This document shows positions 22,140 to 34,286 of a stretch of 64,000 nucleotides of DNA, one piece after another (within the stretch, counting starts at the first letter, position 1; each line of letters starts with the position of its first letter). The notes beneath the pieces are model-generated. The model was not told where the DNA came from. It saw nothing but the letters and a program-made list of their open reading frames with translations, and did not search any database. The translations under genes were made by a program, and so were the position numbers. The DNA comes from Phanerochaete sordida (taxonomy: Eukaryota; Basidiomycota; Agaricomycetes; Polyporales; Phanerochaetaceae), in the NCBI GenBank assembly GCA_019973155.2, contig BPQB01000021.1:124001-188000 (forward strand). Reading direction: 5' to 3'.

Positions 22140-23655
22140 ATGCCTTACGTTCCCGGAGAGCTTCTTGACCACGTCCTCCAGTACTTGGACGACGACAAGA
22201 GATCGCTCTGCGCTTGCTCCCGCGTCTCGCGAGACATCTGGCTACCCTTTGCGTCCCAACGCCTATTCCACTCAGTGAGGTTTCATGCCGTCGTAGTCGG
22301 CTTCTACACGCACACAGGATACGTTACATTCAGCGATCTTCTCCGGTTCCTGGCGACCTGCGAGCGAGCGACCCAGTTCATCCGCAACCTGGTCCTCGAC
22401 GGGTCCTGGCGGCCGCGCCCTACCCCGAATGGCACGCCACCCGTGTTCATCTGTCCCTTGGGAGTCGACATCCTTTCCGGGATTGTCGCAGCTCTCCCCT
22501 CCCTACGCACATTGGAGCTACGGGATGTCGAACTGGCGATGCCCAGTCTGATGTTCCGCATGTCAGACCTACCACCCTTCAAGCTGGAGCAGCTGACCCT
22601 CAACTACACCCAAGTACATCCCCTCTCACCGCCCTGTCAGCGTCCGGGCTTTGACATCCCTTCTATCCTACCGATGTTCTCCCTCGGCACGCTGCAGGTT
22701 GGCTACGGGCCTTCCCGAGACCCCTCGGCGCATCCTGCTTCGCAGATCGGCTCGCTCGGCCCCGCAGGCCGTGCTACCCCCATCTCCCACCTAGATGTCC
22801 GTGTAACGCTTCCGGACGACCTCGACCGTCTGTCTGAGGCTATCGCTCTCACCGCCGCTCCGGCTTGCTTGCAGAGCCTCGGTCTGTGGATGATTGAGCC
22901 ACAAACTTCGGCAGACACCCTTGCATCAATATACGCTCTGTTAGCGTGTCCCGCATCACAAGGCCTGCAAACTCTACGCATAAACTGGGGCTATGGAGTA
23001 AGTCGAAGGATGCTCTCCGCAATTATCGGAAGGCTGACTACACTCATCATAGGTATATAGAGACCAGTCGTGGGAGCAGCTACTGCCACCGCTGTTCGCG
23101 CCACCGCCCCTCTCTTCTGTCGTCTTCACCCAGGACCTCGGTAGCCAGCTCGATCTCCACGTGTTCACTCGCACCTTCCACGCCTCCATCTCCGTCCTCC
23201 ACGCGACCAGCCCCCCGACGCGCCCGACGCTGGCCTCGCGCCCGCGCAAAGTGCGGCTGAGCTTCCTCGCTAGTGCGAAGATGTGCGCCGGCGATGCTGG
23301 TTGCCGGGTTGCGCTGCTCCCGTGGGCCTCGCTCGACGCGCTCGCCGCGGCGTTCGAGCGCCCGGCGGGCCACGCCAGTGCGCCGGAGGACTGGGGCATC
23401 GAGGTGCACGTCGTGTTTGCACGCGAGGAGCTATCGGAGGACGTGTTCGCGAGGATGCAGAACACGATTTACGGTGCGGTGCGTGAGGCGGAGACGCGGA
23501 AGCTGCTGAGGATTACGTGGTCGCGCGGCGTGGGCCGGGTGGATGTAGTGAGGCCTGGCATAGTGGTGAGCTTGTTTGCCACGTTCCTTTGAGCTCGGTG
23601 CTGACGCGTTTCGTCCACGCAGCACGGCGATTCTCTTCTCGGTACCGTGTCTTGA
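22140..23655 (+). CDS. F-box protein with leucine-rich C-terminal region
   Basis: This is probably a substrate receptor of an SCF ubiquitin ligase, of the type expanded in mushroom-forming fungi. It starts MPYVPGELLDHVLQYLDDDK followed by LCACSRVSRDIWLPFASQRL, an F-box in the first 45 residues. LRR-like segments follow, such as LRFLATCERATQFIRNLVLD, ALPSLRTLELRDVELAM and LKLEQLTLNY-like sequence (as KLEQLTLNYTQVH). The first exon covers about 290 codons to NWGYG, then an intron (GTAAGT..ATAG) leads to VYRDQSWEQLLPPLFAPPPL. A second intron after RPGIV likely leads to HGDSLLGTVS and the stop at 23653-23655; without it the frame would stop at 23590. The target is unknown. Confidence 0.8.
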
Positions 23656-24218
23656 TGTACATCATGGAAACAGAACGAACTCGTGTAAGACTATAATAGT
23701 GCTGGCATCAGCTCCGCAAACCTACCCAAACGTTCTGGGCAGACAGGTCTGAAATGCCATCGACGGTCATCTTCAGCAATGCACGCGAATACCGTCTTGG
23801 CGACTATTCGTCAAGCCAGAGGACGGTTCTTTCTGTCCCACAGGCGTCACTCGGGCCTGGCTCGAGCGCCGCACCGCTAGCTTTGTGGCGCTCCTCACAA
23901 AGCGCGCGCGCTGGAGCCTTCGCCCTCTCGAAGTCAGTTGCTCGCTGTTGTGAAACACGTTGATTCCAGAGAATCTGGCTTAAAGGATGACAGCGAATGA
24001 GATCCGCATTTTTGAGCAATAACAGCAATAAAAGTTGAGAATTTTGAACATTCAGAGCAGAGCGCCAGACCGGCGCGGCGCTGCTTGATCTCCATCCACA
24101 TCCACGAATCCGCGTCTCTCTTCGGACAGCTCTCGTCAGCGTCGCTCTACAGTATGATTCGACTGAACTACGCGGAGACGGATACTGAGCTGTCGCATAG
24201 CAAGGCGCGCTGCGCAAA
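23656..24218. other. spacer, nothing recognised
   Basis: No gene is supported on either strand. The stretch probably contains the F-box gene 3' end and the promoter of the PTAR1-like gene. Confidence 0.35.
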
Positions 24219-25330
24219 ATGGGCACGGCGACACGGCTCGGCTCTGCTTTGAATGGTCCTCTGTGCGTGGCGCGCGGCATGCTGCCTTTTGTCGCGCCTT
24301 ACGCAAAGACCGCAGAGTCTCTGTCGAAATGCTTCCCGGAGATGGAAAAGAATGGCTTGTACTGGATCCTAGCATCTCCGAGCCCCCGCAAGAGTTCCTG
24401 CTCATGGAAGGCAACCTGGGCATCCCGCACAAGATCCTCTACAAGGCGTATCTCGAAGCGTCGCTACTCTTCAAGACAGCGAGACTCGCCCTGAGGTCGA
24501 CTACGCGTTCCATCGACCCCAGTCTTGCAGAGACTGTGGCCCAAGCCACCGCCGTCATAATCGTAGCGAATCCAGGGCACCAGACCGCTTGGAACGCGCG
24601 GAAGCGTCTCCTCGAAAGTGGTCTCCTGGATCCCCAGCGAGAGCTCTCGTTCACGCACGCACTCCTCACAGTTCGATACTGCGCGAAACATTCGCTCCTG
24701 TGGCACCACCGACGCTGGCTTCTCCGACGCCTGTGCCCGACGCGGCCCGCTGCTTCGGACGCGCCTCCGAGCACGGACGGCGCCCCCGACGAAGACACTC
24801 TGCAACATCTGGACATCTCTCCGACGCAGCTGCGCGCCGAGCTCGATGCATGTACCCGCGCCGCCACGACGTACGAGCGCAACTACTTCGCATGGGCACA
24901 CCGTGCGCGATGCCTGGATGCTCTCGCGCACTGCCTCCGTGAAGGCGCGGTCCGCGGCTTCCAGGACGTGCTGCGCGACGAGACAGCGAACGTGCGGCTC
25001 TGGATAGACCGCCATGTCGGCGATTACACCGCGATGCAGTACTACTGCCGGCTGGTGCTGCTCGCACGCTCCCCGGATTCTCCCTCGCCTCCGACGTCTC
25101 TATCGGCATACCAACACGCGAAGGCCCTGGTGGAAGCGTACCCGGAACACGAGTCGCTATGGTGCTACTTGCGCAGTGCGGCCTCTGTCGAAGGTGTTTC
25201 AGGAGGCGATATACGCCCTTTCGTGGAGAAGGTGTCGCAGGGGACGGAGGTAAATCCTGCGACCCAGACCAGTCTTCGGCACGCGAATAGCTGCCTGCAC
25301 TGGCTACGGCGACAATCCCCGGGCTCATAG
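24219..25330 (+). CDS. protein prenyltransferase alpha-subunit repeat protein (PTAR1-like)
   Basis: This carries PPTA repeats, the helical hairpins of the alpha subunit of farnesyl-, geranylgeranyl- and Rab geranylgeranyltransferases, and most resembles PTAR1. The chosen start is ATG 24219 (MGTATRLGSALNGPL); a 53-nt intron (GTGCGT..CGCAG) then joins VSVEMLPGDGKEWLVLDPSI in frame. The rest is one exon: EGNLGIPHKILYKAYLEAS, then repeats with the W-x-x-R signature at HQTAWNARKRLL, HSLLWHHRRWLLRRL, NYFAWAHRARCLDAL and NVRLWIDRHVGDYTAMQYYC. It ends LRHANSCLHWLRRQSPGS at 25328-25330. PTAR1 in animals is linked to Rab prenylation and Golgi function; the fungal role is not known. Confidence 0.8.
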
Positions 25331-25841
25331 GCGTTCGACGTGCACGGGCATGATAACTCCTTCGCTACGGGCATCGCTCTCAGGTATGTCTCCCGCGAAC
25401 GTGATCTTGCGACCTGGTTGACCTGTTTCAAGTAGTCCGTGTCTCGCAACAGCGGCCGTCAATTCACGAGTGGGTATGTACAGTAAAATAGCAGCAATTA
25501 CGTAGAACGGACACTCGGGCACAACGGACATGGAGGGACTGTGGGTGCAGCACATAGCTTCCGAGGGAAGGGCTGTGGGGACGGGAAGGAAAGACGGCAG
25601 TTAGTCGCTCGTAAGGTATGCAATACAGAATTACATGGGCAATCAGCACAACAAATGCTATGACCTGGAAATAATTTGGCACGTTAACAACAGTAGCATA
25701 GCGAATGAAAGATGGACGACGACAGTAGAGCGGGTGGCGGAGCGATAGCGTACGCTATGCTGCCTCGGTAGGGACCGGCGCCGGTTCCTGCAAGTGCCTA
25801 CACAACGTCAGCTACATGACAGGCAGCACGGTAAAGAGCAC
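25331..25841. other. 3' spacer between convergent genes
   Basis: This lies between the stops of two convergent genes. It is AT-richer than the coding DNA, and no gene is supported. Confidence 0.4.
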
Positions 25842-26606
25842 TCACTGTCCCAGCATTTGGTTCATGCGGAACATGCCAATCTTGTCGACGTTGAAGATCT
25901 TCTTCATTTTCTCGTCGCAGATAATTTCCCGCTTGTCTGCAGGATTTTGGAGGTCCTTCTCCTTGATGTACACCCATATGTGCTTCACTGCCTGTGGTCG
26001 CGACAGCTGCTTTACGCCGAGGAGGTCCGCCAGGGGTTCGCTATTGGCACCATCATCTGTCAGTCGACGGAGCAGCCAGATAACGAACAGGGGCGCGCAC
26101 CTGAGGATGTACTCCTTTGTGAAACCGCCCTTCCTCTTCGGTTTCTCCTGGACCTCGCCGTTGCCCTCGCCGTCCGAGTCCACGGTGGCGGCGCTCTTCG
26201 CGCCCTTTTTCCCTCGCTTGGCCTTGGCCTTAGGAGCTGCAGCCCGTGCACCGCGCTCGCGGCCGTTGATCTCCTTCGAGAGCTTGCGTGCAAGTTCTGC
26301 GTCGGCGTGCTCCGAGTTCTTCTTGCCCTTCTTGGGCGCAGGGGTGCCCTCGTCCTCGTCGTCCTCGTGCTTGCGCTTGGTCGAGTCGTCGTCCTCGCCG
26401 TTCTCCCCACTGACCTCCTCGTACACGCTGCCAATGAGGGCGTCGAGGTCGTCCTTGTACTCCTTGACGAGCTCGGGCGTGAGGTCCTCGTTCTGTTCGA
26501 GCAGCTGCTTGCGGACGCGTTTTGCGCTGATGGTGCCGAGGTCGACGCCAGGTGCAGTGAGAATGTCGCGTATTTGAGCCGCGTATTTGCTGATATCGAG
26601 AGGCAT
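25842..26606 (-). CDS. DEK_C and SWIB/MDM2 domain protein (UAF30/TRI1-like)
   Basis: This is a nuclear chromatin-type protein similar to yeast Uaf30 and Tri1. It starts MPLDISKYAAQIRDILTAPG at 26606, a DEK_C-type helical domain (ISAKRVRKQLLEQNEDLTPE). A Lys/Asp/Glu-rich linker follows (STKRKHEDDEDEGTPAPKKG and KAKAKRGKKGAKS). After GGFTKEYIL one intron (GTGCGC..ATAG) joins SEPLADLLGVKQLSRPQAV and KHIWVYIKEKDLQNPADKRE, then MKKIFNVDKIGMFRMNQMLG, a full SWIB domain. The frame reads Gln-stop at 25842, but the bases there (CAGTGAGTGC) also form a GTGAGT donor, and a splice to a nearby CTGAC would give His-stop instead. Uaf30 belongs to the RNA polymerase I upstream factor; that role is inference here. 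Confidence 0.85.
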   Translation of the reverse strand: MPLDISKYAAQIRDILTAPGVDLGTISAKRVRKQLLEQNEDLTPELVKEYKDDLDALIGSVYEEVSGENGEDDDSTKRKHEDDEDEGTPAPKKGKKNSEHADAELARKLSKEINGRERGARAAAPKAKAKRGKKGAKSAATVDSDGEGNGEVQEKPKRKGGFTKEYILRCAPLFVIWLLRRLTDDGANSEPLADLLGVKQLSRPQAVKHIWVYIKEKDLQNPADKREIICDEKMKKIFNVDKIGMFRMNQMLGQ

Positions 26607-26875
26607 GTTGGCGAGGACAAGCACAGACAAGTTTTTTGGGAAGGTGGGAGGCAGGTGGAGAGATGTGGTGGCCGTGGACCAAAATGAACCTCGGGAGGGC
26701 ATACAATATTAGACGCCCAAATAGCGCCAAACAATTACCGGCCCAGGAACGCCACTTGGCCCAAGGGCCACACTTTTCGCCGTCCTTCCGTCCTCCACTG
26801 CCGAGACAACAGCCTCAAAGAAATACGTTTGCAGAGCATTTGTCATGTACAGGACAAACCCAGGTGTACAGATGT

Positions 26876-29800
26876 CTACTGGGGCCATGGTTCTCGAGGG
26901 GGCTCTCTCGGGGCAGGATACAGTCCGCCAGGCGGTGGCGGCCGGGCAGCGCCGTTGCCCTGAACAGCCTCCTGCTGCCTCTGCTGTTCCTCTCGCCTCA
27001 GGCGTTCCACCCACCGCCCGCGGACGTACAGCAACACAGACACTGTCACGCACAGAAGCACGAGAACCATTGTCTCGACGAATTGGTCGACGTCTTCTTC
27101 GCCGCGATAGCCGCCGCGCATGGACCCCTCAAAGTAGTCTTCTGGGCCCAAGTCGCCTTCACGCTCGGTCTCCTCCCGCCTGCGGTTCCTGGCCCACTGC
27201 CGAGCTGTCAGCTAAAGGGTACCATGGACAGATCCCGCAGACTTACTAGGACAGGGTCATCATCTTCTCCAACTTCTCCGCGATCCTGGCCACGGCGACG
27301 GCGATCGAACTCTTCCTTTGCGCGACCAGGATACCACGGGCCGTCTTCTTCTTCGGCGTGGTAGTTGTCTTCCGCTTCGGTGCCGTGGCCTTCGTCGATC
27401 TCCCGGTAGGCAGCCTGTGCCTGAGCAGCTTGTTCTGTGTACCGACGCACATGAGCCGGAGCCGCGATTCGCGATACGCTGACACTCACCCTCTTCCAGG
27501 TCGTAATTCCACAGATTCAGATGGTCCGGCCCGCCAAGCAGGGCATACCACAGGCTCTTCGCATGTAGCTGCACCAGCGACATCATTACAGGCACGTACG
27601 CCTCGCTGTTCGTGTCCAGCGCCGAGTCGTAGTGGCGCTTTGCGAGGTGGAAGTCCTGCGGTACGCCGACGCCGTTCTCGTACATCCACCCCAGGTTCCA
27701 CATCGCGAGCGCGCTCATCTGCGTGTCCGCCGCGGACTGGTAGTAGCCGGCGGCCTTCTCATAGCGGATCGACGCCGGCTCGTCCGCCACGCCGAGCCCA
27801 TGGTAGTAGTAGTCGCCGACCTTGACGAGAGCGTCAATGTTGCGCTGCGCGGCGGACCGCGTCCATTGTGTCAGGGCGAGCCGGGCAGTGTCGTTCGAGG
27901 GTGAGTATGGCGCGAACCTCGTGAAGCGGAGGATGCTCTTGTCTAAAAAGACGTCAGCTGGGGCTGAACACCATCGCATGAGGACAAACCCTGGTCAAGC
28001 ACGTAGGCGAGGTTATTCTGCGCGACCTCGAGGCCCCGCTCAGCAGCGATCCACCACTTGAGCATCGCGAGCTCCTTTCCGCGCCTTGTGTCCGAGTTCC
28101 ACGCAACCTCTGCATCGCGAAGCAGATTGTCCCCCCATACGCCACGTTCCGCGACAAGCTTGTTGAACGAGACCGCGATCGCACATGAGCTGCCTGCAAT
28201 CTCCGCAGGAGTGCCCGGGTTTCGCGCGATCCGGGCTTGGATGTCGGCAAGGTAGTAGTACGCCTCGAATGGCGATCCTTGGCGGATGGCAGCCTCAAAG
28301 AAAGCTGTCGCGAGCTTGAGGTCGCCTCGGCCTGCAGCGCATGAGTCGGGAGACATCCGATATCACGAAAAGCTGACGTACCGTAGTGATATTTCCCGAG
28401 CTGCACCTGCGCCTCAGCAAGTTCATGGCTCGCCGCGGCTTGGAAATATGTCAAGGCCTTCTTCATGTCCTTCTTGCCGTCCACAAGCCCATCCCGCCAT
28501 ATGATGCCCAGACCATTGAAAGACTCCTTCTCGCCGTATTCCGCGCCACGTTCGAACCACATCTTCGCCAGGACGGGATCCTGCTTCACACCTTCGCCCC
28601 GGAGGAACATGCGTCCGAGGTATCCAGCAGCCAGCGCAGCGTAGCCTGCGCTCGGCACTTTGTCCTCCTTCGATGTTGGCTCGGGCTTTCGAGGGTTGGC
28701 CGGGTCCCGAGGCCAGACCTGGCGGGCAATGCGGAGGAAGTAGTGTCTTGCGGTATGGAAGTCGCGAGCTACTCTGCTTGCACCATCTCCCCCAGAGCCA
28801 ATACCGCCTAGCGATCCGTATATGCTGCCCTGATAGAAGATCTTCCCTAAGCGGTATGCAAAGTCGACTTCGCCCCGGTCTGCGTTGAACTACACATGAT
28901 CAGTTGGCTTATATGCAACGTAGATATCCCAACTCACAGAGTAGTACTCTAGAAGATCGTCCCACGTCTCGCCAGCGGCTCGTGCGTTCGCTGTCTTGAT
29001 CACAGGCCGAGCCGCGTTCAAGCCAGTGGATGCCACGCTCGCTCCAGGACCGTACACTCCGCCTTCTAGGTCGGACAAGCGTGGAGGTGCCAGAGGAAGA
29101 GTTCTGCCACCTGGAGGACCGGTGAGGAACTTCGCCATTGCTGGTCGTATGTTAGTCACCAGTCGTTTGTATAGTCAGATATCGCCACGCACCTTGCTCT
29201 GCTGCCTGCTCGTACCAGCCAAGCGCCGTCATGCAGTCCTCTGCGACGCCAATGCCGCTCCAGTAACGATAGCCCATTGCCATTTGCGCGCCCTTGTTTC
29301 CACCATGCCCAGAGAATGTGAGGTATACTTGAGCCTTTGCTTGGTCAATCGAGACTACGTCATGATAGCCAGTAGCATGGAAGAATCCAAGGAGTGCTTG
29401 AGAAGATGCGTTGCCAGTTGTGGATGCGTGGCTTTGGAGGGTCTCATACGCAAGCGCAGGCTCGGCAGGGAAGAAGTTATTTGGTGGGAACTACCGTGTA
29501 ATCCCACGTCAGAGAACAGCACTAGACATAATAACGCGCCACGCACCAGGTATAGCTGCGAGAGCGCATACAACGCGTCAGTATGCCCGAGCTCCGCGGC
29601 GTGCTGCAGGAGATCAAGGACCTTGACGGCCTTGCTCTGCAACTCCTCCTCCTTCCTGCGTCCGCCGCCGAGCTCCTTCCCGAGGAAGCTCGTCACAAAC
29701 GAGGGTATCCACGTCTGGTGCCTCAGCTTGAGTGCTATACGCATCGCGCTTGCGATGGGGCCTTGGCCCTGGATGTTCGGCAGGAGTGCAGACCAGAACG

Positions 29801-30164
29801 ACGTCGGGTAGCCCTGCGCGCCGTACGAAGTCGGGGAAGCGTCCTCTCTGTAAGCGTATGGATGGGCATTCATGTGTGCCAGCGTCGACATGGCTTGCTT
29901 GTAAGCCCGCGCGGCTGAACATCAGGTCAGCATATGAGCTTCGCATTGCTTGGAGTAGGCGCACCTTCTGTTGCTGGGTCCATGACTTGGTCGGGCCGTG
30001 CATCATTAGGTATAGTCTTTGGGCCAGAATCAGAATGTCTGGTGTCTCGCAGACGACAATGCACGTACTTCTGCGCGCGCGCACGACGCGGCGGCCAGCA
30101 CAACCAAGCCGAATGCGATGTAGGTAGCCTTTCGGGCCCGCGACTTGCGCTTTGAGGGCTTCAT
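26876..30164 (-). CDS. HRD3: Sel1-repeat ER membrane protein, Hrd3/SEL1L
   Basis: This is the Hrd3 subunit of the HRD ubiquitin ligase in ER-associated degradation, which recruits misfolded substrates in the lumen. The ATG at 30164 gives MKPSKRKSRARKATYIAFGL followed by VVLAAASCARA, a signal peptide after a basic start. A 52-nt intron leads to TIPNDARPDQVMDPATE and a second to ARAYKQAMSTLAHMNAHPYA. Many Sel1 repeats follow: AELGHTDALYALSQLYL, GNKGAQMAMGYRYWSGIGVA, YLGRMFLRGEGVKQDPVLAK, AQVQLGKYHYG, VAQNNLAYVLDQ, VKVGDYYYHGLGVADEPAS and ALAMWNLGWMYENGVGVPQD. The C-terminus has an acidic stretch, DQFVETMVLVLLCVTVSVLL as the single membrane span, and a Pro-rich cytosolic tail ending PREPWPQ. About ten introns are present. 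Confidence 0.9.
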
Positions 30165-30604
30165 AGCGTACAACTCGCTCAGCGGTGTGAGCGGCGCCCG
30201 CAACGATATAGGCAGACGAGCAGACGACAAGCGAGCTCGCGAGACCGACGACGGAGTGAAGGGCGTTGAGTGCGCGGAGGAACGGTGCATCCGTGTGGTG
30301 ATATCTGCCACGTCAGTCCAATTATCTAATCTCGCTGTGATGTCAGATCTTATCTTATCAGTCTGTGAAACGACGGAAATCGCGACAGAAAAATAACATT
30401 CGATAGCAATAGCACTGAACAGCGAGTCTACATGAAAGAGGAAAAAAAAGAGAGATGCCATGGTTGCCCTGTTGCTGAGATCATGAATGTCCGCGTGAAA
30501 GAGAAGAAATATGAAAGCGTGGTGTTCGTGAAGCGTGAGCGCGTGAGCATCTAGGGCAGAGCGGTCAGCGCAACGAACACACCAGGGAGCACATATACGC
30601 ACAT
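30165..30604. other. spacer upstream of HRD3
   Basis: No gene is recognised. It contains the HRD3 5' flank and the 3' end of the next minus-strand gene. Confidence 0.4.
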
Positions 30605-31877
30605 TTAATTGAGGTTCCGATACTTCATCCACTCCTTGTCGTTCGCGTTGAAGTCCACTCCTTTGCGCCTCCACCACTGTCTCGCTGCCTCGCCGCCGCC
30701 TATCGCGTCTTCGAGAGCCTCCTCGATGTCGCATACGCGGTACTGTATCGGTAGGCCGCTCTTGTCCCACCACTCGAGGACCTCCGGCCTGTTATGTCTG
30801 GTCGCGCCAACGAGTGCATCATGGTCAAAGAGTAGCTGTAAGCCGCTGTCGAGCCACCATTGCAGCACCTCGACTTTGCCATGACAGCTTGCATGATACA
30901 TCGCCTGGCGGTCGTACTTGAGCTCGGGCTGATGCTGGTGCCACCACTCGAGGACACCGACATGCCCCGCGTTGCTCGCCATGTCCATGACCCTTCCAAT
31001 CTTCATGTGCACGTTGCGCGCCTGACTTTGCCGCTTCCACCAGTTGAGCACCTCGATCTGGTTCTTCGCGCTGGCCATCTCGAGCGCCGCCTCGGTGTAT
31101 ACTAACGGTATGCCAGAGGTCACCCACCAGTCGAGCGAGTTGACATGACCGTTTCGCGACGCGCCCTCGATGGCCTCCGAGACGGCCGTTGGGGATGGTG
31201 GGCGGACGACATCAGGGTAGTGGTCAGAGGCATGCTTCCACCAGGAAAGGACAGCGACTCGGCCGTGCTGCGAGGCCGCGATCGGCAGTAGGTCGTACTT
31301 GAACAGCTCGCGGAAGATAGGGCGGTGATGTGTGAGGAAGTACTCCAGAACATGCACATAGCCAAAGCGCACCATCAACATAGCGCTGATCTTTGTTGGT
31401 GGGTGCGCGCTGGGGTCTGCCGTCCGGATGAGTGGGAGGAAGCCAGAGAGAATGGCGAAGTCCGTCTGGTTCGCGTCATGCCAGTCGAGGGGCTGGGGAA
31501 GTGAAGTGGGGACGCCAACGGCCTTTGCAAGTTCCCAGTCGCCGACGTGGTCCATAATCTCAGCAAGCAGCTCTACAGGCAAATCTGGTGCTTTGACTGG
31601 ACGAGGGCGGGGCTTGGGGCCTGGGACGCCTGCTCCGTTCATGGACCGCCCGTTCGTCTCATAGTGAGGGGGATACTTGTCGAGGTCGTGTTCGGTGAGC
31701 AGGGAGGCGAGTTCGCTGTCGGGGGCATGTGTTGGTAATCCGCGCACGGAGCAAAAGAGAACGAGCTGGTCACGAGTGAGGCGGGTGTATGCATCATAGA
31801 TTCTGTCCTTGTAACCCTTGGTATGCTTTGTGTTTTGTGAGTAGTACAGCGCTTTGAGCGATGGGCCGGCGCACCAT
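30605..31877 (-). CDS. ankyrin-like repeat protein with Trp-Trp motifs
   Basis: This is a repeat protein of unknown function. After RLTRDQLVLFCSVRGLPTHA (SAP-like) and DLPVELLAEIMDHVGDWELA (F-box-like), about eight repeats of roughly 33 residues carry a double Trp: GRVAVLSWWKHASDHYPD, GHVNSLDWWVTSGIPLVYTE, NQIEVLNWWKRQSQARNVH, GHVGVLEWWHQHQPELKYD, GKVEVLQWWLDSGLQLLFD and NRPEVLEWWDKSGLPIQYR. The pattern is that of the ankyrin-like families found in amoebae and fungi. The stop is at 30607-30605. The start is not settled: the coding frame stays open to 32017 with no ATG in the first part, and an ATG at 31877 needs a very short intron to enter frame. Divergent from the F-box gene at 32018. Confidence 0.65.
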
Positions 31878-32017
31878 AGACCTGAAAAACACACCCTGCA
31901 CGCTGTCCCGCACGATGGCAAGACGTAAGGAGAACAGACGCTCGGACCCTCCACCGAAAGCGAGCCGATCGCCCAGAAAGGAAGGGATCGCCTTCTGATC
32001 CTAACAAGTACAAACAA

Positions 32018-34272
32018 ATGAGGTCTATTCGGCGCTTGGCGTCCCAGGCTTTGGTCGGACCGTCGACCATGCTCGATACCTTGCCTCCGGAACTCTTGTT
32101 TTATACCCTCGAGTACCTCCCACTTCCATCTCTAAGTGCTGTCAGGCAGGTCTCCAAACAATGGAATCAACGCTTCATCGAGCACGAGCCATACATCTAC
32201 CGTAATGCGGCATTCCACCATCACTTCATCTCGTCCCCCGAGATGACGCTGGAGGCGGCCGTTGAACAAGCGAGGACCGTGATAAGGGACGTTTCCTCTT
32301 GGACCGAGTTCTGTGAGATCTCATCGTTATATCTGAGGTAACATCGCCTCATAACTCTCAGGTAGACAGCGCTACCTGAGCGAGAAGAATTGGCTTGGAC
32401 GGGGCAGGGCTTGGTGTAGAGGGCTAGCAGAGGACCACGACGACGTGCATAGGATTAAGGTTGACGAAGAGCGCGGCATTGCCTTAACCACACACCAAGA
32501 TGGGGGCTTGAACGTGCGCGATCTGGAGACGGACCATATCTTGTGGGGCCTTCCGCGGGTGCGTGCAGACCTAGTCCCTCACATCCACTGTTTGACACTC
32601 TCCAGACATACGTGCGCAGATACGCGCATTGCGAGTATGGAAACGGCTTCCTCATCTTCGATCGCTTTGGCCAGGGGAAGGAAGTCTGGCGCGTCTCGTC
32701 AGATCCTGAAGAAAGCCCTGCGCCGCGCGACGACTCTCAGCATCAGATTTGCGAGACTATAAGCCGCTACATTCCGGAAACCAAAGGCACTTTTAAGCCT
32801 TGGGCAGTTCTTACCACCCCGGAAGCCACACGAGCTTATCGCTTTGTCTATCCGACGCTGCTCGTCGCGGGAGCGGAAAACGCCTATCTCTGGGACGTTC
32901 CTCGATGCGAAATCGTTCAAGTCATTCCAGATATCCAGGCTTCCATTGCGGGCGAAAACTTGGGACGTATCAACTACGTCGAGCTCAGTCCGCTGCATGT
33001 CATCATATGCGGCGGTAGGCAGCTCAGACTCTTCGACCGAACCTCGGGCGCATGCGTCTGGCATCTGCAGACCACCACAGCTGGTCCGCCGTGCAGGTCC
33101 TTACAATACACCCCTGCCTCTGTTCCCCCAGCCAATATCTATGATCTTGCGATGTTCACTCGTGCTCCTGGACCAAATATGACACACCGCAGTCATTTCT
33201 CGCAATGTGTAGCGGGTGAGTAACCTCGTCGAATACTTAGAATGCTCCTGAACTTCTATTCAGTCCACGTCTCTAGCGACGGCAGGACCATTGCTGCTCT
33301 GGATACCGATGCCTCGCTGCTGATTGTCAAGGACATTGTTCCAGTCATTGCGAATCGGGTCAAGCTGGCAGATGCTAGTGTCATAATTAGCTTCAAGGAC
33401 TCAGACAACTCCAGCGAGGATTCCGCAGCGATATACCTAGCCTTCGAGTTCGGGCGCATCGGGGTCATCACTGTATGTTTCAAGCCCCTCCTTAGAATGT
33501 TCAAGCCTGGCTGACGTGCCATTGTCAGTCCTCTGGAATCTATATCGTCACTCTGGACGCAACACGGCATGACATACTCGACCGAGATGAAGCACACGAA
33601 CAACAGAAAGCGGCACTGACGTCGGGAATCCCAGCACAAGTCGAGTTAGCCCGGTCGCCCTTCCCATTCCTCCACGTCTGTCAGCTCCTTCCGTTTACCC
33701 GGCTGCATACGCTGCACAATGTGTCCTGCCTGCAGATGACGCAGGGCAAGATGTTCTTCACCTGGGACCCCCGCGCGATGCCAGGTATGGACCCCGACGA
33801 CGACGCCCGGGAGGAGTTCGACTTCCGCTGGAACGGCGACAATGTCGATTTTGCTGAAGATATCGATGTCGAAGAAGACGACGATGGAGGTTGGGAAGAC
33901 GAAGAGGATGATGACGGCGAGCCGCCAACCCTCGTCAACGGCGCGCACATACTACCAGCTGAAGCTCAGCATGCCCAATATGGCGAAGAAGACGAAGCTG
34001 ACGAAGACGCGGAACACGACGAGGATGACGATGCAGTTGAGCTCGAGGACGCGGTTGTCGTCGATGATCAGCAGCAGCAGCCCGCCGCGCAAGCGCTGCC
34101 ACAGGCATTCGCCATGATACAAAACATGATCAACGGTGGGTTCAATCACCACCGCTTCCCTTACTGTGTTCTGACAACTTCTGCAGAAGCCATCGTCGCT
34201 TGTGTCAGCTTCACGCCACTTCCTCCGGTCATGGAAGACTCCTCATCGTCCGAACATGACGACGAATTGTAA
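32018..34272 (+). CDS. F-box protein with beta-propeller-like body and acidic tail
   Basis: It starts MRSIRRLASQALVGPSTMLD at 32018, then TLPPELLFYTLEYLPLPSLS and VRQVSKQWNQRFIEHEPYIY, an F-box. Introns then join segments that read like WD40-type blades: GIALTTHQDGGLNVRDLETD, NGFLIFDRFGQGKEVWRVSS, VYPTLLVAGAENAYLWDVPR, VIICGGRQLRLFDRTSGACV and VSSDGRTIAALDTDASLLIV. The 3' part encodes a long acidic stretch (EDIDVEEDDDGGWEDEEDDD and EEDEADEDAEHDEDDD), a Gln run, and a Ser-rich end (MEDSSSSEHDDEL) at the stop 34270-34272. It is probably an SCF receptor with an unknown target. Its stop codon is only 14 bp from that of the convergent gene. Confidence 0.75.
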
Positions 34273-34286
34273 AGTACAACTGCGAC

